A stretch of 64,000 nucleotides of DNA from CAVREM01 sp963728825 (GCA_963728825.1 CAVSLA010000006.1:558001-622000); one strand, 5' to 3'; counted from the first letter of the stretch, positions 36,792 through 49,972 are shown. Numbers and translations are program-made. Notes: generated by a model not told the origin, from the sequence alone.

Positions 36792-38430
36792 TCAGTGTTC
36801 CATGACCGTGGCGGACGCCACGTAGGCAACACCGTGCTGGGCGGCGAACGCCTGGAGGGCTGAGGCATTGGCTTCGGTGAACTCCAGGCCAGCACGATAC
36901 CGGACCGGTTCGGTTTCCCGCGTTCGTTCAACCCTCGCCCAGACGACGCGCCCCTTGCACGAGAGCGGCCCTTCCTCACCCTGAAGCACGAAACGCACCG
37001 GACGGTTGGCGCGGACCGTGCTCGTCGACACGATCTGGGCGCCAAGCGTCGAGAGATCGACGAGCGCGCTGGAGATGCCGTCAATCAGCACTGTGACGCC
37101 GTCGTGAATCGGCACGCGACGAACCTGCCGTGCCAGCACATAGTGGGGCGATTCCGGCACGGGTGGTCCAGCAGGCTGAATGTTCGCCGGGCGCGGGGGA
37201 TCGGGAAGGGGGGTCGCCGTCAACGGCTGCGCTCGCTGCAGGCGGAGGTTGACTCGATCGATCAGAATCTCGGCAATCTTCGTCAGCGCGATGCCGGCTT
37301 CCTCTGAATAGTCCCGGTGTATCTCCACGTAGGCGACGATCCGCACCCGGTCGTTGCTGACGAGCGGGAAGGCGGCGATGAGCCCGATCGATCGGACGCC
37401 CAAGGGAAGCGTCGCATCAGCGTGCATCGGATCGGTGACGACCGCGCGGCGCTGTTCGTAAGCCCGCGCCAGCGGCGACTCGCTCCCGAGCGGCACGATC
37501 GGCACGGCAACGTCAATCGAACGATCCTGGCTGCGGCCCCGCCAGAACTTGAAACCCTGACCGGTGACCGCAAACAGCGCCACCGTGGTGAACTGCTGGA
37601 TCAACGAGTCGATCAGGATCGTCAGGATCTCGTCAGCCGACTGGCAGGTGTTGAGCGCCTGCAAGTCCCGTTGCAGCTGTCCGAGCGCTGCATGTCGGCG
37701 GCGATCGTCGGCTTGCTCGGTCGGAGAAACTGCGCGGGGCGCCGCCGGTGCCTCCTCGAATTTTGCCAGACGATCGGCCAGCTGCTCGGACTGGAGTCGA
37801 AATGTCTTCGCCTCGGCCATCGCCAGGTGTAGTTCCTCGCGGACCATTTCCATTTGAATGGCAATCGTCTTGCGCCGCTGCCGCTCCTCCTCGAGGTGCG
37901 CCTCGGCAACCTGTCTGGCCAGTGCCCACTGCGTGTGATCCGCTTCGAGAGTCCGGATGCGCTCGGCGGCTTCGTCGAGACGGCGATTCTGCTCCTCCCA
38001 CGCCCGCCGCGCCGCGGCGATTTCGTGCTGGGCGTCCGCGGTCGCCGCTGCGGCCTGGTCACGCAACTGGTGGGCGTCGGTCAGTTGTGCTTCGAGCGCC
38101 GCACGCGTCGCGTCGGCCTCGCCGCGGAGACGCGCCAGCTCCTCTCGCGCTTCCGCGCGGGCGGCGTCGACATCGCGCTGGGCGGCCTGTTCACATTGCA
38201 GCCGCACCTGGGCGGCGGCTTGCGCGGCGCCATCGGCGGCGAAGCTCGCGAGCTGCTGGGCGACACGGTCGAAGAGGGCGTCGGTCTGCGTGAGGCTGGC
38301 GTCGAGGGTGTCGATCCGTTCGTCGATCGCCGCCCTGAGACCCTGCAGATCCTGTCGGAGGATCTTCTGGAGATCGCTGGAGACCGGTACTCAAGGACGT
38401 CTTCGCCTGGTGATACATGTCGTCGGACAT
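36792..38430 (-). CDS. Coiled-coil, GAF and PilZ domain protein (probable one-base frameshift near the N-terminus)
   Basis: The main frame (to about 38390) encodes a long coiled coil rich in Ala/Arg/Glu, then a GAF-like domain (ALNTCQSADEILTILIDSLI to VNLRLQRAQ), a Pro-rich linker and a PilZ-like domain (VLIDGISSALVDLSTLGAQI, RPVRFVLQGEE, YRAGLEFTE). PilZ domains often bind cyclic di-GMP, though a clear RxxxR is not obvious here. The likely N-terminus, SDDMYHQAKTSLSTGLQ from ATG 38430, is in another frame; one extra C near 38380 would join them (DLQKILRQDLQGLRAAIDER). If no error exists, translation would start at GTG 38207. Confidence 0.75.
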
Positions 38431-38625
38431 ACCGTACCCCAGCCCTCCAGGATCGAGATTTGGTCGAACGAAGGCAATAGATGTACCAGGACCCGGGCTG
38501 TGAGAATGGGTGGCGGCGTGCAGATTGACGACGAGTGTCCCTCAGGATTGCAAGTCGGATCTCGATCTTCGTCTGGACCAACGGAGCGGTTGCTCGACTA
38601 CACTTTGCAGTTCAGAGACCGCGAC

Positions 38626-39548
38626 GTGGACCAGCCGGCCATCCAGCAAACCTTCACGAAGGCGCTCGACTCGCTCATCGAGCAGATCAAGAAGGACAAG
38701 TCTGTGCTGGCGGCGGTCCTCTGCGGCAGCCTGTCGCACGACACGGTCTGGGCGAAGTCGGATATCGACCTCGTGCTCGTCACCATCGATGACCGAAAGG
38801 ACCGTCACGGACGTCGCGCTGTACGCCGATGGCGTCAACGTCCACGGGCTGCTGATGCCGCGGACCGAATTCCGCAAGACGGTCGAGGGATCGTTGCACA
38901 ACTCGTTCGTGCACTCGTTCCTGGCGAAGGGCCGTCTGCTGTACACGCACGATCCGACCATCGCCGACCTGTGTGATCGACTGCAGCGCCTCGGGAGCCG
39001 TGACACGGCGGTGCAGCTGCTGCGTGCCGGCTCGCAGGCGCTGGGCTGCATTGACAAGGCGCACAAATGGTTCGTCACCCGCGACGATCTGAACTACAGC
39101 GCTCTGTGGATTCTCTACGCCGCGACCGCGCTCGCCCAGATCGAGGTCATGTCGGCCGGCCAGCTCATCGGCCGCGAGGTGATTCCCCAGGCGGCCGCGC
39201 TCAATCCAACGTTCTTCGCTCTGGTCTATGCGGACCTGCTCAACGAGCGCAAATCGCGGGCACGCGTGCAGGCGGCGCTCGATGCGGTCGACGCCTACGT
39301 GGCCGACCGCGCGAAGCGCCTGTTCGCCCCGGTCGTCGATTACCTGCGCGAGGCCGGAGAGGTCCGCTCCTGTACGGAGATCGACGATCACTTCAAGAAG
39401 AACTTCGATCTCGAGGGCGCGATCGTCGCCTGCGAATATCTCGCGGACCGCGGTCTCGTCGGCAAGGCCTCGACCGCCGTGCGTCTCACCCGGAGAAGTA
39501 ACGTGGATGTCCAGGAGCTGGCCTTCTTCTTCATCGACGAGCCGTCCG

Positions 39549-39559
<11 letters not shown>
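38626..39559 (+). CDS. Nucleotidyltransferase-domain protein (one frameshift)
   Basis: The N-terminal part has AAVLCGSLSHDTVWAKSDID, the G-S-x-D-x-D signature of the MNT/kanamycin-nucleotidyltransferase fold. After IDDRK the frame changes near 38798; one extra G explains it (TVTDVALYADGVNVHGLLMP). The C-terminal ~200 residues are helical (LGCIDKAHKWFVTRDDLNYS), resembling the aminoglycoside-nucleotidyltransferase/HEPN-like partner region. Corrected ~310 aa. The start is uncertain (GTG 38626 assumed). It overlaps the uvrA start by 11 bp. Substrate unknown. Confidence 0.75.
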
Positions 39560-42452
<2,893 letters not shown>

Positions 42453-42626
42453 GCTGAGCGCCGATCCTTGCGCGGAGGCCGGTCGTTCGGCTATAAAGGG
42501 TTTCTCTTCTTCGCACCGCCTCTCTCTCGGTCCAGCCTTCATTTCGTCACCCGACAATCCCGCACGGCCGCTGAGTTTCCATCAGGTCCTGAGGTCTGCC
42601 TCGTGAGGCAGTTCAGGAGGACACAG

Positions 42627-43430
42627 ATGAACGACACACGTCACCCAATTACGTTGAAGAGACTGATCCGTCACCTCGATCGGATGGAAGACGCGCGCGT
42701 GCGATCTGACGTCACCTTCCACACATCCGCGGTTGGTCCGCTGACGATGGACATCTACTATCCGGCCGACCTGGCGGAAGGAACGGTCGTCCCGGCGGTC
42801 CTGATCGTGGCTGGTTACCGCGATGTCGGCGTGCCGCTGCCGCTCGGATGCCGGTTCAAGGAGATGGCCTTCGTCGTGTCGCTCGCGCAGCTCATCGCCG
42901 CCTCGGGAACCGCCGCGATTGCCTACACGACGAACGATCCAGGCGCCGACGCCGGTCGAGTCGTCGATTACCTCGAAGCGAACGGCGAGGGGCTCGGGAT
43001 CGATGCCGGCAGGCTGGGCGTGTGGGCGTCCTCCGGCAATGGACCGGTTGGGCTCGCGTTGGTGATGGAGAAGCGGCGCGGCATTCGCGCGGCTGTGCTC
43101 TCGAGCGCGTTTACACTCGACATCAGCGGCTCCGCGGTCGCGGACGCCGCAGCTACCTATCGATTCGCGAACGCCACAGCCGGAAAATCGGCGAGCGATT
43201 TACCCGAGGGTGTGCCCCTGTTTCTGGTGCGCTGCGGCCGCGACGAGTTTGCCGGCCTCAACGAGGCCCTTGATCGCTTCGTCGCGACAGCCATCGCGGC
43301 TGGCGTACCGCTGACCCTCGTCAATCACGCGACGGCGCCGCATGCATTCGAGCTGTACGACGATACCGGTCGCTCGCACTACATTCTCGACGCGATGGTG
43401 ACCTTCATCCGCGTCCATCTGAGCTCCTGA
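42627..43430 (+). CDS. Alpha/beta-hydrolase-like (dienelactone-hydrolase-like) protein
   Basis: 267 aa from ATG 42627, preceded by a strong AGGAGG. PAVLIVAGYRDVGVPLPLG forms the oxyanion strand-loop, LGVWASSGNGPVGLAL the nucleophile elbow (G-x-S-x-G with Ser in ASSGNG), and HATAPHAFELYD the likely His. Predicted soluble esterase or hydrolase of unknown substrate. The ~170 bp before the start hold no other gene. Confidence 0.75.
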   Translation: MNDTRHPITLKRLIRHLDRMEDARVRSDVTFHTSAVGPLTMDIYYPADLAEGTVVPAVLIVAGYRDVGVPLPLGCRFKEMAFVVSLAQLIAASGTAAIAYTTNDPGADAGRVVDYLEANGEGLGIDAGRLGVWASSGNGPVGLALVMEKRRGIRAAVLSSAFTLDISGSAVADAAATYRFANATAGKSASDLPEGVPLFLVRCGRDEFAGLNEALDRFVATAIAAGVPLTLVNHATAPHAFELYDDTGRSHYILDAMVTFIRVHLSS

Positions 43431-43439
43431 CCCTTCTGC

Positions 43440-43464
43440 AGGGCGGACCTCTTTAGGTGCGCCC
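43440..43464 (+). repeat. REP-like palindrome, degenerate copy 5
   Basis: AGGGCGGACCTCTTTAGGTG followed by CGCCC: the stem is recognisable but one arm has decayed. Confidence 0.5.
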
Positions 43465-43496
43465 GGCACAGCGCTCCTACAGACGCGCGCATTTTC

Positions 43497-43578
43497 GGCG
43501 GACCTAAAGAGGTCCGCCCTACGTACGGGCGGAACCAAGCGGTCCGCCCTACGTACGGCGGAACCAAGCGGTACGCCT
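43497..43578. repeat. Cluster of REP-like palindromes (copies 6-8)
   Basis: GGCGGACCT, loop AAAG, AGGTCCGCC, CTACGTAC, then two shorter copies of GGCGGAACCAAGCGGTCCGC type, each followed by CTACGTAC or a decayed version. Three tandem copies fill most of the gap between the hydrolase and methyltransferase genes. Confidence 0.75.
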
Positions 43579-43625
43579 AATGGACTCATGCGCCCGCGGG
43601 GTTTCATCGTGGTAGCGTAGCGGGG

Positions 43626-44156
43626 GTGCGGGCATTTGGCCTGTCAGTGATGGTTGTGGTGGCAGTGGTCGCGCAGGCTGGAGCTCAATCCACGTCGGCT
43701 CGCAAACCAGACATCTTCTTCGCACCAACCCGGCAGACGATCGTCGACGCGATGCTGAAGTTCGCCAAGGTCACACCGAACGATGTCGTCTACGACCTTG
43801 GTTCGGGTGACGGCCGCATCGTCGTCATCGCGGCTCAGAAGTACGGAGCAAGGGGCGTCGGCATCGAGCTGGATCGCAGTCTCATCATGCTGTCGCGCGA
43901 GGTCGCCCGGCAAAGCGAGGTCGGTGACAGGGTCACCTTCATCGAAGGCGACATGTTCACCGCCGACATTTCCAAGGCAACGGTCGTCACCCTGTATCTC
44001 AACGCCTCAGTCAATCGTGATCTCGAACCGAAGTTGAAAGCGGAGCTCCGCAAGGGCACCCGGATTGTGTCGCACCAGTTTCCCATCGGGCGGTGGACGC
44101 CGACCGAGACCATGCGGTTCGAGGACGCGAACCTGTTCTTGTGGGTGGTTCCGTAA
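43626..44156 (+). CDS. Exported SAM-dependent methyltransferase-like protein
   Basis: 176 aa from GTG 43626. A signal-peptide-like start (LSVMVVVAVVAQAGAQ) is followed by a class I methyltransferase core: NDVVYDLGSGDGRIVVIAAQ (motif I), GVGIELDRSL, GDMFTADISKATVVTLYLN. An exported Rossmann methyltransferase is unusual because SAM is cytoplasmic, yet such leadered proteins recur in Acidobacteria and Planctomycetes. Alternatively the leader is an anchor. Substrate unknown. Confidence 0.75.
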   Translation: MRAFGLSVMVVVAVVAQAGAQSTSARKPDIFFAPTRQTIVDAMLKFAKVTPNDVVYDLGSGDGRIVVIAAQKYGARGVGIELDRSLIMLSREVARQSEVGDRVTFIEGDMFTADISKATVVTLYLNASVNRDLEPKLKAELRKGTRIVSHQFPIGRWTPTETMRFEDANLFLWVVP

Positions 44157-44166
44157 ATTAGCGGGG

Positions 44167-46205
44167 CTACACGCGCTGTCGAACAGCGCGTGACGCGACC
44201 GGGTAGTCGGCGTGCGCCGTTTTGCTGACCGGCAGGGTGACGATGAAGGTCGACCCTTCGCCCGGCCCGGGGCTTTCGGCGCGGATCGTTCCGCCCTGAC
44301 CTTCGACCAGCTGCTTGGCGATGAACAGTCCGAGGCCCAGGCCGCCAGGCGTCCGGTCCTCGCTGTTGGCGCCCTGCCTGAATCGCTCGAACACGAACGG
44401 GAGGAACGCCGGGTCGATGCCGCTGCCGTTGTCGGCGACGCGCACCTGCACCTCGGCGCCGGTGATCGCGGCGTCGATCGACACGCGCCCTGCGGGCGGC
44501 GTGAACTTGACGGCGTTGGTCAACAGATTCAGGAACACCTGCTCGAGCCGGCGCGGGTCGGCGCAGACCGGCACCGTCGGGTGGGCCCCGAGGCAGACCT
44601 CGATGCCCTTGGCTTCGGCAACCGGCATGACGGCCTCGACCACTCCGCGCAGCGTGTCGCGCAAGTCGACCTCGCGGAGCTCGAAGACCGCGCGCCCGCC
44701 GACCAGGCGCGAGACGTCGAGCAGCTCGTCGATGAGCTGCGCCTGACGCGTCGCGTTGGTGACGATCGCCTCAATCGCCCGGGCAATGCGCGGTCCATCG
44801 AGTGAACCTTTCCTGAGCATCGAAGCCCATCCGAGCACGGCGGTCAGTGGCGTCCGAAGCTCGTGCGACACGATGGACAGGAAGTCGTCCTTCGATCGAT
44901 TGGCGGTTTCGGCCTCGATTCGCGCGTGCTGCGCCGATTCGTAGAGGCGTGCGCGGTCGATCGCCTGCGCCGAGTGGTGGGCGACCGAAATCAGCACGGC
45001 GCGGTACTCCGCATCGAAGCTGACCGGCGCGACGAAGTGGAACATCAGGACGCCCACCGGCGCGTCGTCGACGAGCAGCGGCAGCGCGGCAAGCGACGCG
45101 AAGCCGCAATCGGCGCCCAGCGGAGCTGACACCGGGAAGCGCGCCTGCCACTCCGAGAACGACGTGACGAACACCGGCTCCCGCTTGTGGATCGCCTCGC
45201 TCCAGCACAGTCCGGGCCCGACGGCGAACGATTGCCACGCCTCGGCGACATGATTGGGGTACTCCTCGGCATGCAGCGTGTCGAGCTCGGTACGGTCGTC
45301 GTTCAGCAGCGCGACCGACGCCGCCGACGCACCGGCCACATAGCGACTCCGGCTGACGATCGCTTTGGCCACCGCATCGAGGGTCAGCGACTCGGAGAGC
45401 GAGGCGCTGAGTGCATACAGATGATTGGTTCTGGCCGCGAGCGACCGATAGCGCGTCTCGCTCTCGCGGAGCGCCGCCTCGACCTTCTTCCGCTCGCGGA
45501 GCTCTTCGTCGCCGCGGCGCCGCAGATGTTCGGCGTCGTTGCGTGCGCGCTGAGCTCCTTCGTAGTGATCGGCCCGGACGATCGCTTCGGCGGTGCGCCG
45601 GCCGCCGGTCAGGAGAAAGTCGCGCTCGTCGGTCGAGAGGCTGCGCGTTGCCGGGAAACCGACACAGAACACCGCAATCGCACGCCCGTTGGTGATGAGC
45701 GGCACGATCGTGGTCGTTCCTCGCGCACCCGGCCAGGGAGTGCCGTCTGCGAGTTGGATCGCGTCCACAGGTTCGCCCGCCAGGCTGCGGATCTCGCGGT
45801 TGGCGATGGCTCGTCCGACGATCGTCTCGCGGTCGATAATCAAAGCGGCGTCAGCCGGCAGCGGCGGCTCGAACCCGACCGCGTGCGCGACGGTCGCATG
45901 GCGGCCGTCGTCACCAACCAGGGCGATCAGTCCCGTGCTGGCATCGAGCGGATGAAGGAACTCCGGTATCGAGACCGCGACGACTTCAGGCACGGTCATC
46001 GCACGGGACAGCGCGCCAGTCAGGGACTGCAGATGGAGCGTCCAACTCGAAATGCGTTCCGCCTCGAGCCGTTGCTCGCGATCGGCGCGGGCTCGTGCTG
46101 ATACACTCGCGCTGCGAGCACGCAGACGATTGCCAGAGCGACTGCGAGTGCCGCCGCCCAGAACGGATCCGAGGCAGCCGGAGAGAGCCAAGGTAGATTT
46201 TTCAC
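44167..46205 (-). CDS. Membrane-associated sensor histidine kinase with two GAF domains (one frameshift)
   Basis: The N-terminal frame from GTG 46205 has a membrane helix (PFWAAALAVALAIVCVLAAR); after RVYQHE the frame changes (near 46090), one missing base joining it to ARADREQRLEAERISSW. A first GAF-like domain, a coiled coil, a second GAF, HisKA with FLSIVSHELRTPLTAVLGW (phospho-His) and an HATPase with NLLTNAVKFTP, ADNGSGIDP, FERFRQG and GGLGLGLFIAKQLVE follow. Corrected ~679 aa. No receiver follows. Convergent with the methyltransferase gene. Confidence 0.85.
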
Positions 46206-46288
46206 ACTGTGTGTATAGAAAACGCGTCGTTCTTGCTGGCGGCGCGGGCCGCAGCGACGCTGGCGGGGCGTTACGCAACGCACGTACC

Positions 46289-46951
46289 ATGAGCAGTACC
46301 GTCATGACACTGAAGGACTACGGACCAGGAGCGTTCCATTTGTTGGGACAACTGACGCTTTCCGAACAGCAGCAGCTCGTGGCCGAATGCCGAGCGCTCG
46401 CCGACGGTGACGTCCCTGCGTACATTCCCGTGGTTCGCGGCGGCGGCAAGATGCACGTGCGGATGTTGTGCCTTGGCCGCCACTGGAACGGCCGTACGTA
46501 TCAATACGAAGCGCAGCGCAGCGATTTCGACGGTCTCACGGCGCCCCCCCTGCCTGACCACTTCAAGCGGCTCGCGAAAGGAATTGCCAGTTCGGTCGGG
46601 ATGCCACTGGAGCCGGACGTCTGCATTCTGAACTTCTACGACGAAGAGGGACGAATGGGCCTTCACCAGGACAAGGACGAAGGCCCGCTCGCCCTTGCCG
46701 CGGGGTGGCCGGTCGTCTCGATTTCGCTAGGAGACACGGCGCGCTTTCTGTTCGGCGGCGAGCGCCGCCGCGATCCGGTCGAAGCGATTCCGTTGCAGTC
46801 CGGGGACGCGTTCGTATTCGGCGGCGCGGCCCGGCTCCGCTACCACGGCGTGTCACGGATCGTGCCCCATAGCGCGCCGACCGAGCTCGCGATGACCGGC
46901 CGATTCAACCTCACGTTCCGCCAATCCGACGCCATTCACCCAATTGGGTGA
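46289..46951 (+). CDS. alkB: AlkB-family 2-oxoglutarate dioxygenase
   Basis: 220 aa from ATG 46289. Fe ligands HxD in GLHQDKDEGPLAL and distal His in RYHGVSRIVP; the 2OG-binding Arg is in GRFNLTFRQ, and LNFYDEEGRMGLH is the AlkB substrate-lid signature. Removes alkyl groups from damaged DNA or RNA bases. Close to uvrA, but not in an operon with it. Divergent from the histidine kinase gene. Confidence 0.9.
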   Translation: MSSTVMTLKDYGPGAFHLLGQLTLSEQQQLVAECRALADGDVPAYIPVVRGGGKMHVRMLCLGRHWNGRTYQYEAQRSDFDGLTAPPLPDHFKRLAKGIASSVGMPLEPDVCILNFYDEEGRMGLHQDKDEGPLALAAGWPVVSISLGDTARFLFGGERRRDPVEAIPLQSGDAFVFGGAARLRYHGVSRIVPHSAPTELAMTGRFNLTFRQSDAIHPIG

Positions 46952-46986
46952 TCCACTGAGACCTCGTCGCGTGCGACGATGCGGGC

Positions 46987-47889
46987 ATGATGACCAACGA
47001 TTTCGCCGCAGTGATGTCCAACGCGCTTGCCGATGCCGTTGAGCGCGCCGCGCCGGGCGTCGTACAAGTCCACGGTCGACGGCGGCCGGCGAGTGGACTC
47101 GTGCATGCCCCTGAAGTGATTGTGACGATGATTCGCGCGCTCGGCCGCGAGGATGGCATCCAGGTCCGCGATTATCAGGGACAGCTGCTCGAGGCTCAAC
47201 TGGCGGGGTGGGATCCCGCGACGGGCCTTGCCGTGCTCCGCGTCCCCGGATTGAACACCACGCCGATGACGGTGGCGCAGTCGCCGGCCCGGGTCGGTAA
47301 TCTTGCGATTGCGATCGCGCGATCGTGGAGCAACTCCGTGACCGCCAGCGCCGGGATGGTGTCAGTGATCGCGGGCCCGTTGCCGACCGGGCGCAAGCGG
47401 GCCATCGCCCAGGTCCTCCGGACGACAGCACCGATGCACGAGGGATTTGCCGGCGGAGCGTTCGTCGATACCTCCGGTGCGCTCCTTGGCGTCACCACCG
47501 CTGCCGCGATCAGAGGTCTCGGCGTCGTCATTCCGATCGGAATCGCATGGGCGACGGCCGCTCATATCCTGGAGCACGGCCGGTCGAAGCGCGGCTATCT
47601 CGGCATCGCCGGCCAGGCGGTGCCGCTGCCCGAGGCGCAGGCCGCGCTCGCGGGTCGCAAGGAGGGGCTGCTGGTGATGGGTGTCACGGACGGGAGTCCA
47701 GCGGCCGCCGCGGGTGTCCTGGTAGGCGACGTGCTCTTCGAGCTGGATGGGCACGGCGTCGACTCGCCTGATGATCTCTTGGATCTGCTCGGGGCCATCC
47801 CGGTCGGACGACCGACGCCGAGCCGCCTGCTCCGCGGGGCCAGCGTCTTCAACACCCCGATCACGATCGGCGAACGACCGGCGAGCTGA
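46987..47889 (+). CDS. HtrA/DegP-like protein with degenerate protease site and PDZ domain
   Basis: 300 aa from ATG 46987. The trypsin-like fold is traceable (QLLEAQLAGWDPATGLAVLR corresponds to the Asp strand), but the His loop lacks NxHV (EVIVTMIRALG instead) and the Ser site reads HEGFAGGAFVD in place of GNSGGPL, so His and Ser both appear lost. The C-terminal PDZ is intact (RGYLGIAGQAVPL, VTDGSPAAAAGVLVGDVLFE). No signal peptide. A likely non-proteolytic, ligand-binding or regulatory homologue. Its stop overlaps the LuxR-type regulator. Confidence 0.8.
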   Translation: MMTNDFAAVMSNALADAVERAAPGVVQVHGRRRPASGLVHAPEVIVTMIRALGREDGIQVRDYQGQLLEAQLAGWDPATGLAVLRVPGLNTTPMTVAQSPARVGNLAIAIARSWSNSVTASAGMVSVIAGPLPTGRKRAIAQVLRTTAPMHEGFAGGAFVDTSGALLGVTTAAAIRGLGVVIPIGIAWATAAHILEHGRSKRGYLGIAGQAVPLPEAQAALAGRKEGLLVMGVTDGSPAAAAGVLVGDVLFELDGHGVDSPDDLLDLLGAIPVGRPTPSRLLRGASVFNTPITIGERPAS

Positions 47890-48272
47890 TGCGCGTGGTG
47901 GTTGTCGGCTCGCCGGCGGAACGCAGCCGCCTGCGATCCGGGCTTCAGGCATCGACGACGATCGTCGGAGAATTCGAGACGTTGGCCGAGGCCCGCGCGT
48001 CCGGTATTTCGGCGGATGCCATCCTGCTGCCGCCGCCGAGCAGAACGCTGCCCGATGCTGAAGTGACCGCGGGCGACACGCTGACAGCCCGCGAGCAGCA
48101 GGTGCTCGAGCTGCTGGCGGAGGGATTGCCAAATAAGGCCATCGCGGCTCGGTTGGGGATCAGCGATCAGACTGTGAAATTTCACGTGGCGTCGATTGCC
48201 GCCAAGCTGGGTGCGACGAACCGGACGGAAACCGTCCGCCTGGCACTTCGGCGGGGCCTGTTGACGCTATGA
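47889..48272 (+). CDS. Small LuxR-type DNA-binding regulator
   Basis: 127 aa. ATG 47889 overlaps the previous stop (TGATG), so translation is coupled. The first ~60 residues look like a shortened receiver-like domain without the phospho-Asp motif; the C-terminal half is a clear GerE/LuxR helix-turn-helix (LTAREQQVLELLAEGLPNKA followed by SDQTVKFHVASI). Tail to tail with the HtrA gene at 48267 (6-bp overlap). Confidence 0.85.
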   Translation: MRVVVVGSPAERSRLRSGLQASTTIVGEFETLAEARASGISADAILLPPPSRTLPDAEVTAGDTLTAREQQVLELLAEGLPNKAIAARLGISDQTVKFHVASIAAKLGATNRTETVRLALRRGLLTL

Positions 48273-49215
48273 CGCCAGCTCGGTCGGAACCACCGTAAGC
48301 GTCCGGCGCTCGCCGCGGCGCAGTACCGCCAGGCGAACCGGGACGCCGACGCATTCGCCGGTGAGACGGCGGTGCAACGCGTCGACGCCACTCACCAGCT
48401 CATCGCCGAACCCGACGACGATGTCGCCAGCCGTCAACCCGGCGCGGACCGCCGGACTGTTGGCGTCGACGGAGGCGACCAGCACGGCGCTCGTGATCGC
48501 CAGCTTGTGAAATCGCGCCAGCGCCCGCGGCACGGGTACGGTCTGGCCGGCGACGCCGATATAACTTCGACGAATCCGTCCATCGCGAATCAGCCGGCCG
48601 GCGATGAAGCGTGCCGTGCTGCTGGCGATCGCGAAACACAACCCATGCGCAGGTTGAATCATCGCCGTGTTCACGCCGATGACCGTGCCGCTCGAATCCA
48701 CCAGCGGCCCGCCGGAGTTGCCGGGATTGAGCGAGGCATCGGTCTGGATGACGTCTTCGATCAGGCGTCCCGACGAGGCGCGCAGCGAGCGGCCGACCGC
48801 GCTGACGATGCCCGCCGTCACCGAGTGGTGGAAACCGTAAGGGTTGCCGATGGCGATGGCGATCTGTCCGACGCGCACGGCACTCGAATCGCCAAGCGAC
48901 GCCCACTTCAGCGGACCGCCGTCGACGCCGATCCGCAGCACCGCAAGATCGGCATGCGGGTCGCTGCCAATCAAGTCGGCGCGCGCAGTACCGGCCGTCC
49001 GGCAGCATTGCCGAGAGTTTGCTGGAGCGGGCCACCACATGATGATTGGTGAGGATCAGGCCGTCGGGACTGAGGACGACGCCGGAGCCGCCGCCGCGGT
49101 CGGCCTCGATACGGACGACGGCCGGGGCGGCGACGTCGACAGCCGACGTGACCGCGCGTGAGTAGGAATCGAGCAGCGCGTCATCCTGACGATCTGGCTG
49201 ACGATCTGGAAGCAC
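48267..49215 (-). CDS. HtrA/DegP-like serine protease with PDZ domain (one frameshift)
   Basis: Starts at ATG 49215. GLILTNHHVVARSSKL carries the catalytic His; after AMLPDGRYCA the frame changes near 48985 (one extra base), continuing ADLIGSDPHADLAVLRIGVD (Asp) and LNPGNSGGPLVDSSG (Ser). A C-terminal PDZ (YIGVAGQTVPVPRALARF, AGLTAGDIVVGFGDEL) follows. Corrected ~315 aa. No signal peptide is visible, so cytoplasmic or anchored by other means. Its triad is complete, unlike the neighbouring paralogue. Confidence 0.85.
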
Positions 49216-49275
49216 GATTCGATCGTACGACCGTCACCTCGCTTTGAAAATCACCCGAATGGGTGGGTGGTCCTC

Positions 49276-49342
49276 GTAGGGCGGGCCTCTCAGGCCCGCC
49301 GCTGCTATTCAGGCCTCGTAGGGCGGGCCTCTCAGGCCCGCC
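49276..49342 (+). repeat. Two identical REP-like palindromes (copies 9 and 10)
   Basis: The 25-bp element GTAG-GGCGGGCC-TCTCA-GGCCCGCC occurs exactly at 49276-49300 and 49318-49342, separated by 17 bp, just beyond the 3' end of the secreted-protein gene at 49344. Confidence 0.85.
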
Positions 49343-49343
49343 G

Positions 49344-49946
49344 CTACTCGGTAAACTTCAGCAGCGCGCGGACCTCACCGAGAAACTTGTCGCGCGGCGC
49401 GGCCTGCGTCGAGCGATCGAGCGACATCGAGGCCAGTGGCGAGATGTCCGCCGCCGCGCCGAACGCCCCCCGACCGCCGCCGAGCACGACCCACGTGTTC
49501 TCGTCCCGGGATTCATTCAAGAACAGCACGTAGCGACCACCCTCGCTGAACGCCGGGAAGTCGTTCTCGATGGTCGTCGCGGGAATACCATCAATCGAGA
49601 CGGTGCCACTCTCGCGTCGCACGACGATCGTGCTGCCGGTGAGCAGCACGCCCGGTCGGGTGCGGTTCTTCACGATGTCGTGCAGCGTGAACGTGTAATC
49701 GGTGTAGATGTGCGTCTCGGTCGAATCGAGAAACGATCGGAGGGCGACCGCCGATCCTTCGACGACCAGATCCGCACCGCGCACCAGATCCCCGAGATGC
49801 ATCGGCTTGTCGGTGTTGACGATGATTCGCTCGAAGCCACCGGTCTGCCGCACGTGCGAGACGATGCTGGGGGATTCGGCTGCGGCTCCGATACCGTTCC
49901 AGAGCACGCACGACGCGACCGCGACGATCCGAGCACGCTGCTTCAC
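49344..49946 (-). CDS. Exported protein of unknown function
   Basis: 200 aa with a weak signal peptide (RIVAVASCVLWNGIGAAAES). HLGDLVRGADLVVEGSAVAL is followed by TDYTFTLHDIVKNRTRPG and GGRYVLFLNESRDENTWVV, a beta-rich pattern of uncharacterised acidobacterial lipoprotein-like exported proteins. Flanked on both sides by REP-like palindromes. Confidence 0.65.
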   Translation of the reverse strand: MKQRARIVAVASCVLWNGIGAAAESPSIVSHVRQTGGFERIIVNTDKPMHLGDLVRGADLVVEGSAVALRSFLDSTETHIYTDYTFTLHDIVKNRTRPGVLLTGSTIVVRRESGTVSIDGIPATTIENDFPAFSEGGRYVLFLNESRDENTWVVLGGGRGAFGAAADISPLASMSLDRSTQAAPRDKFLGEVRALLKFTE

Positions 49947-49972
49947 AAGTCCTCCAAAACTAGACGCCGGAG

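Noticed and set aside
46206..46305. Upstream extension of the histidine kinase to 46305
   Set aside because: That frame lacks the membrane helix and runs antisense to the alkB start; the helix lies in the other frame from GTG 46205.
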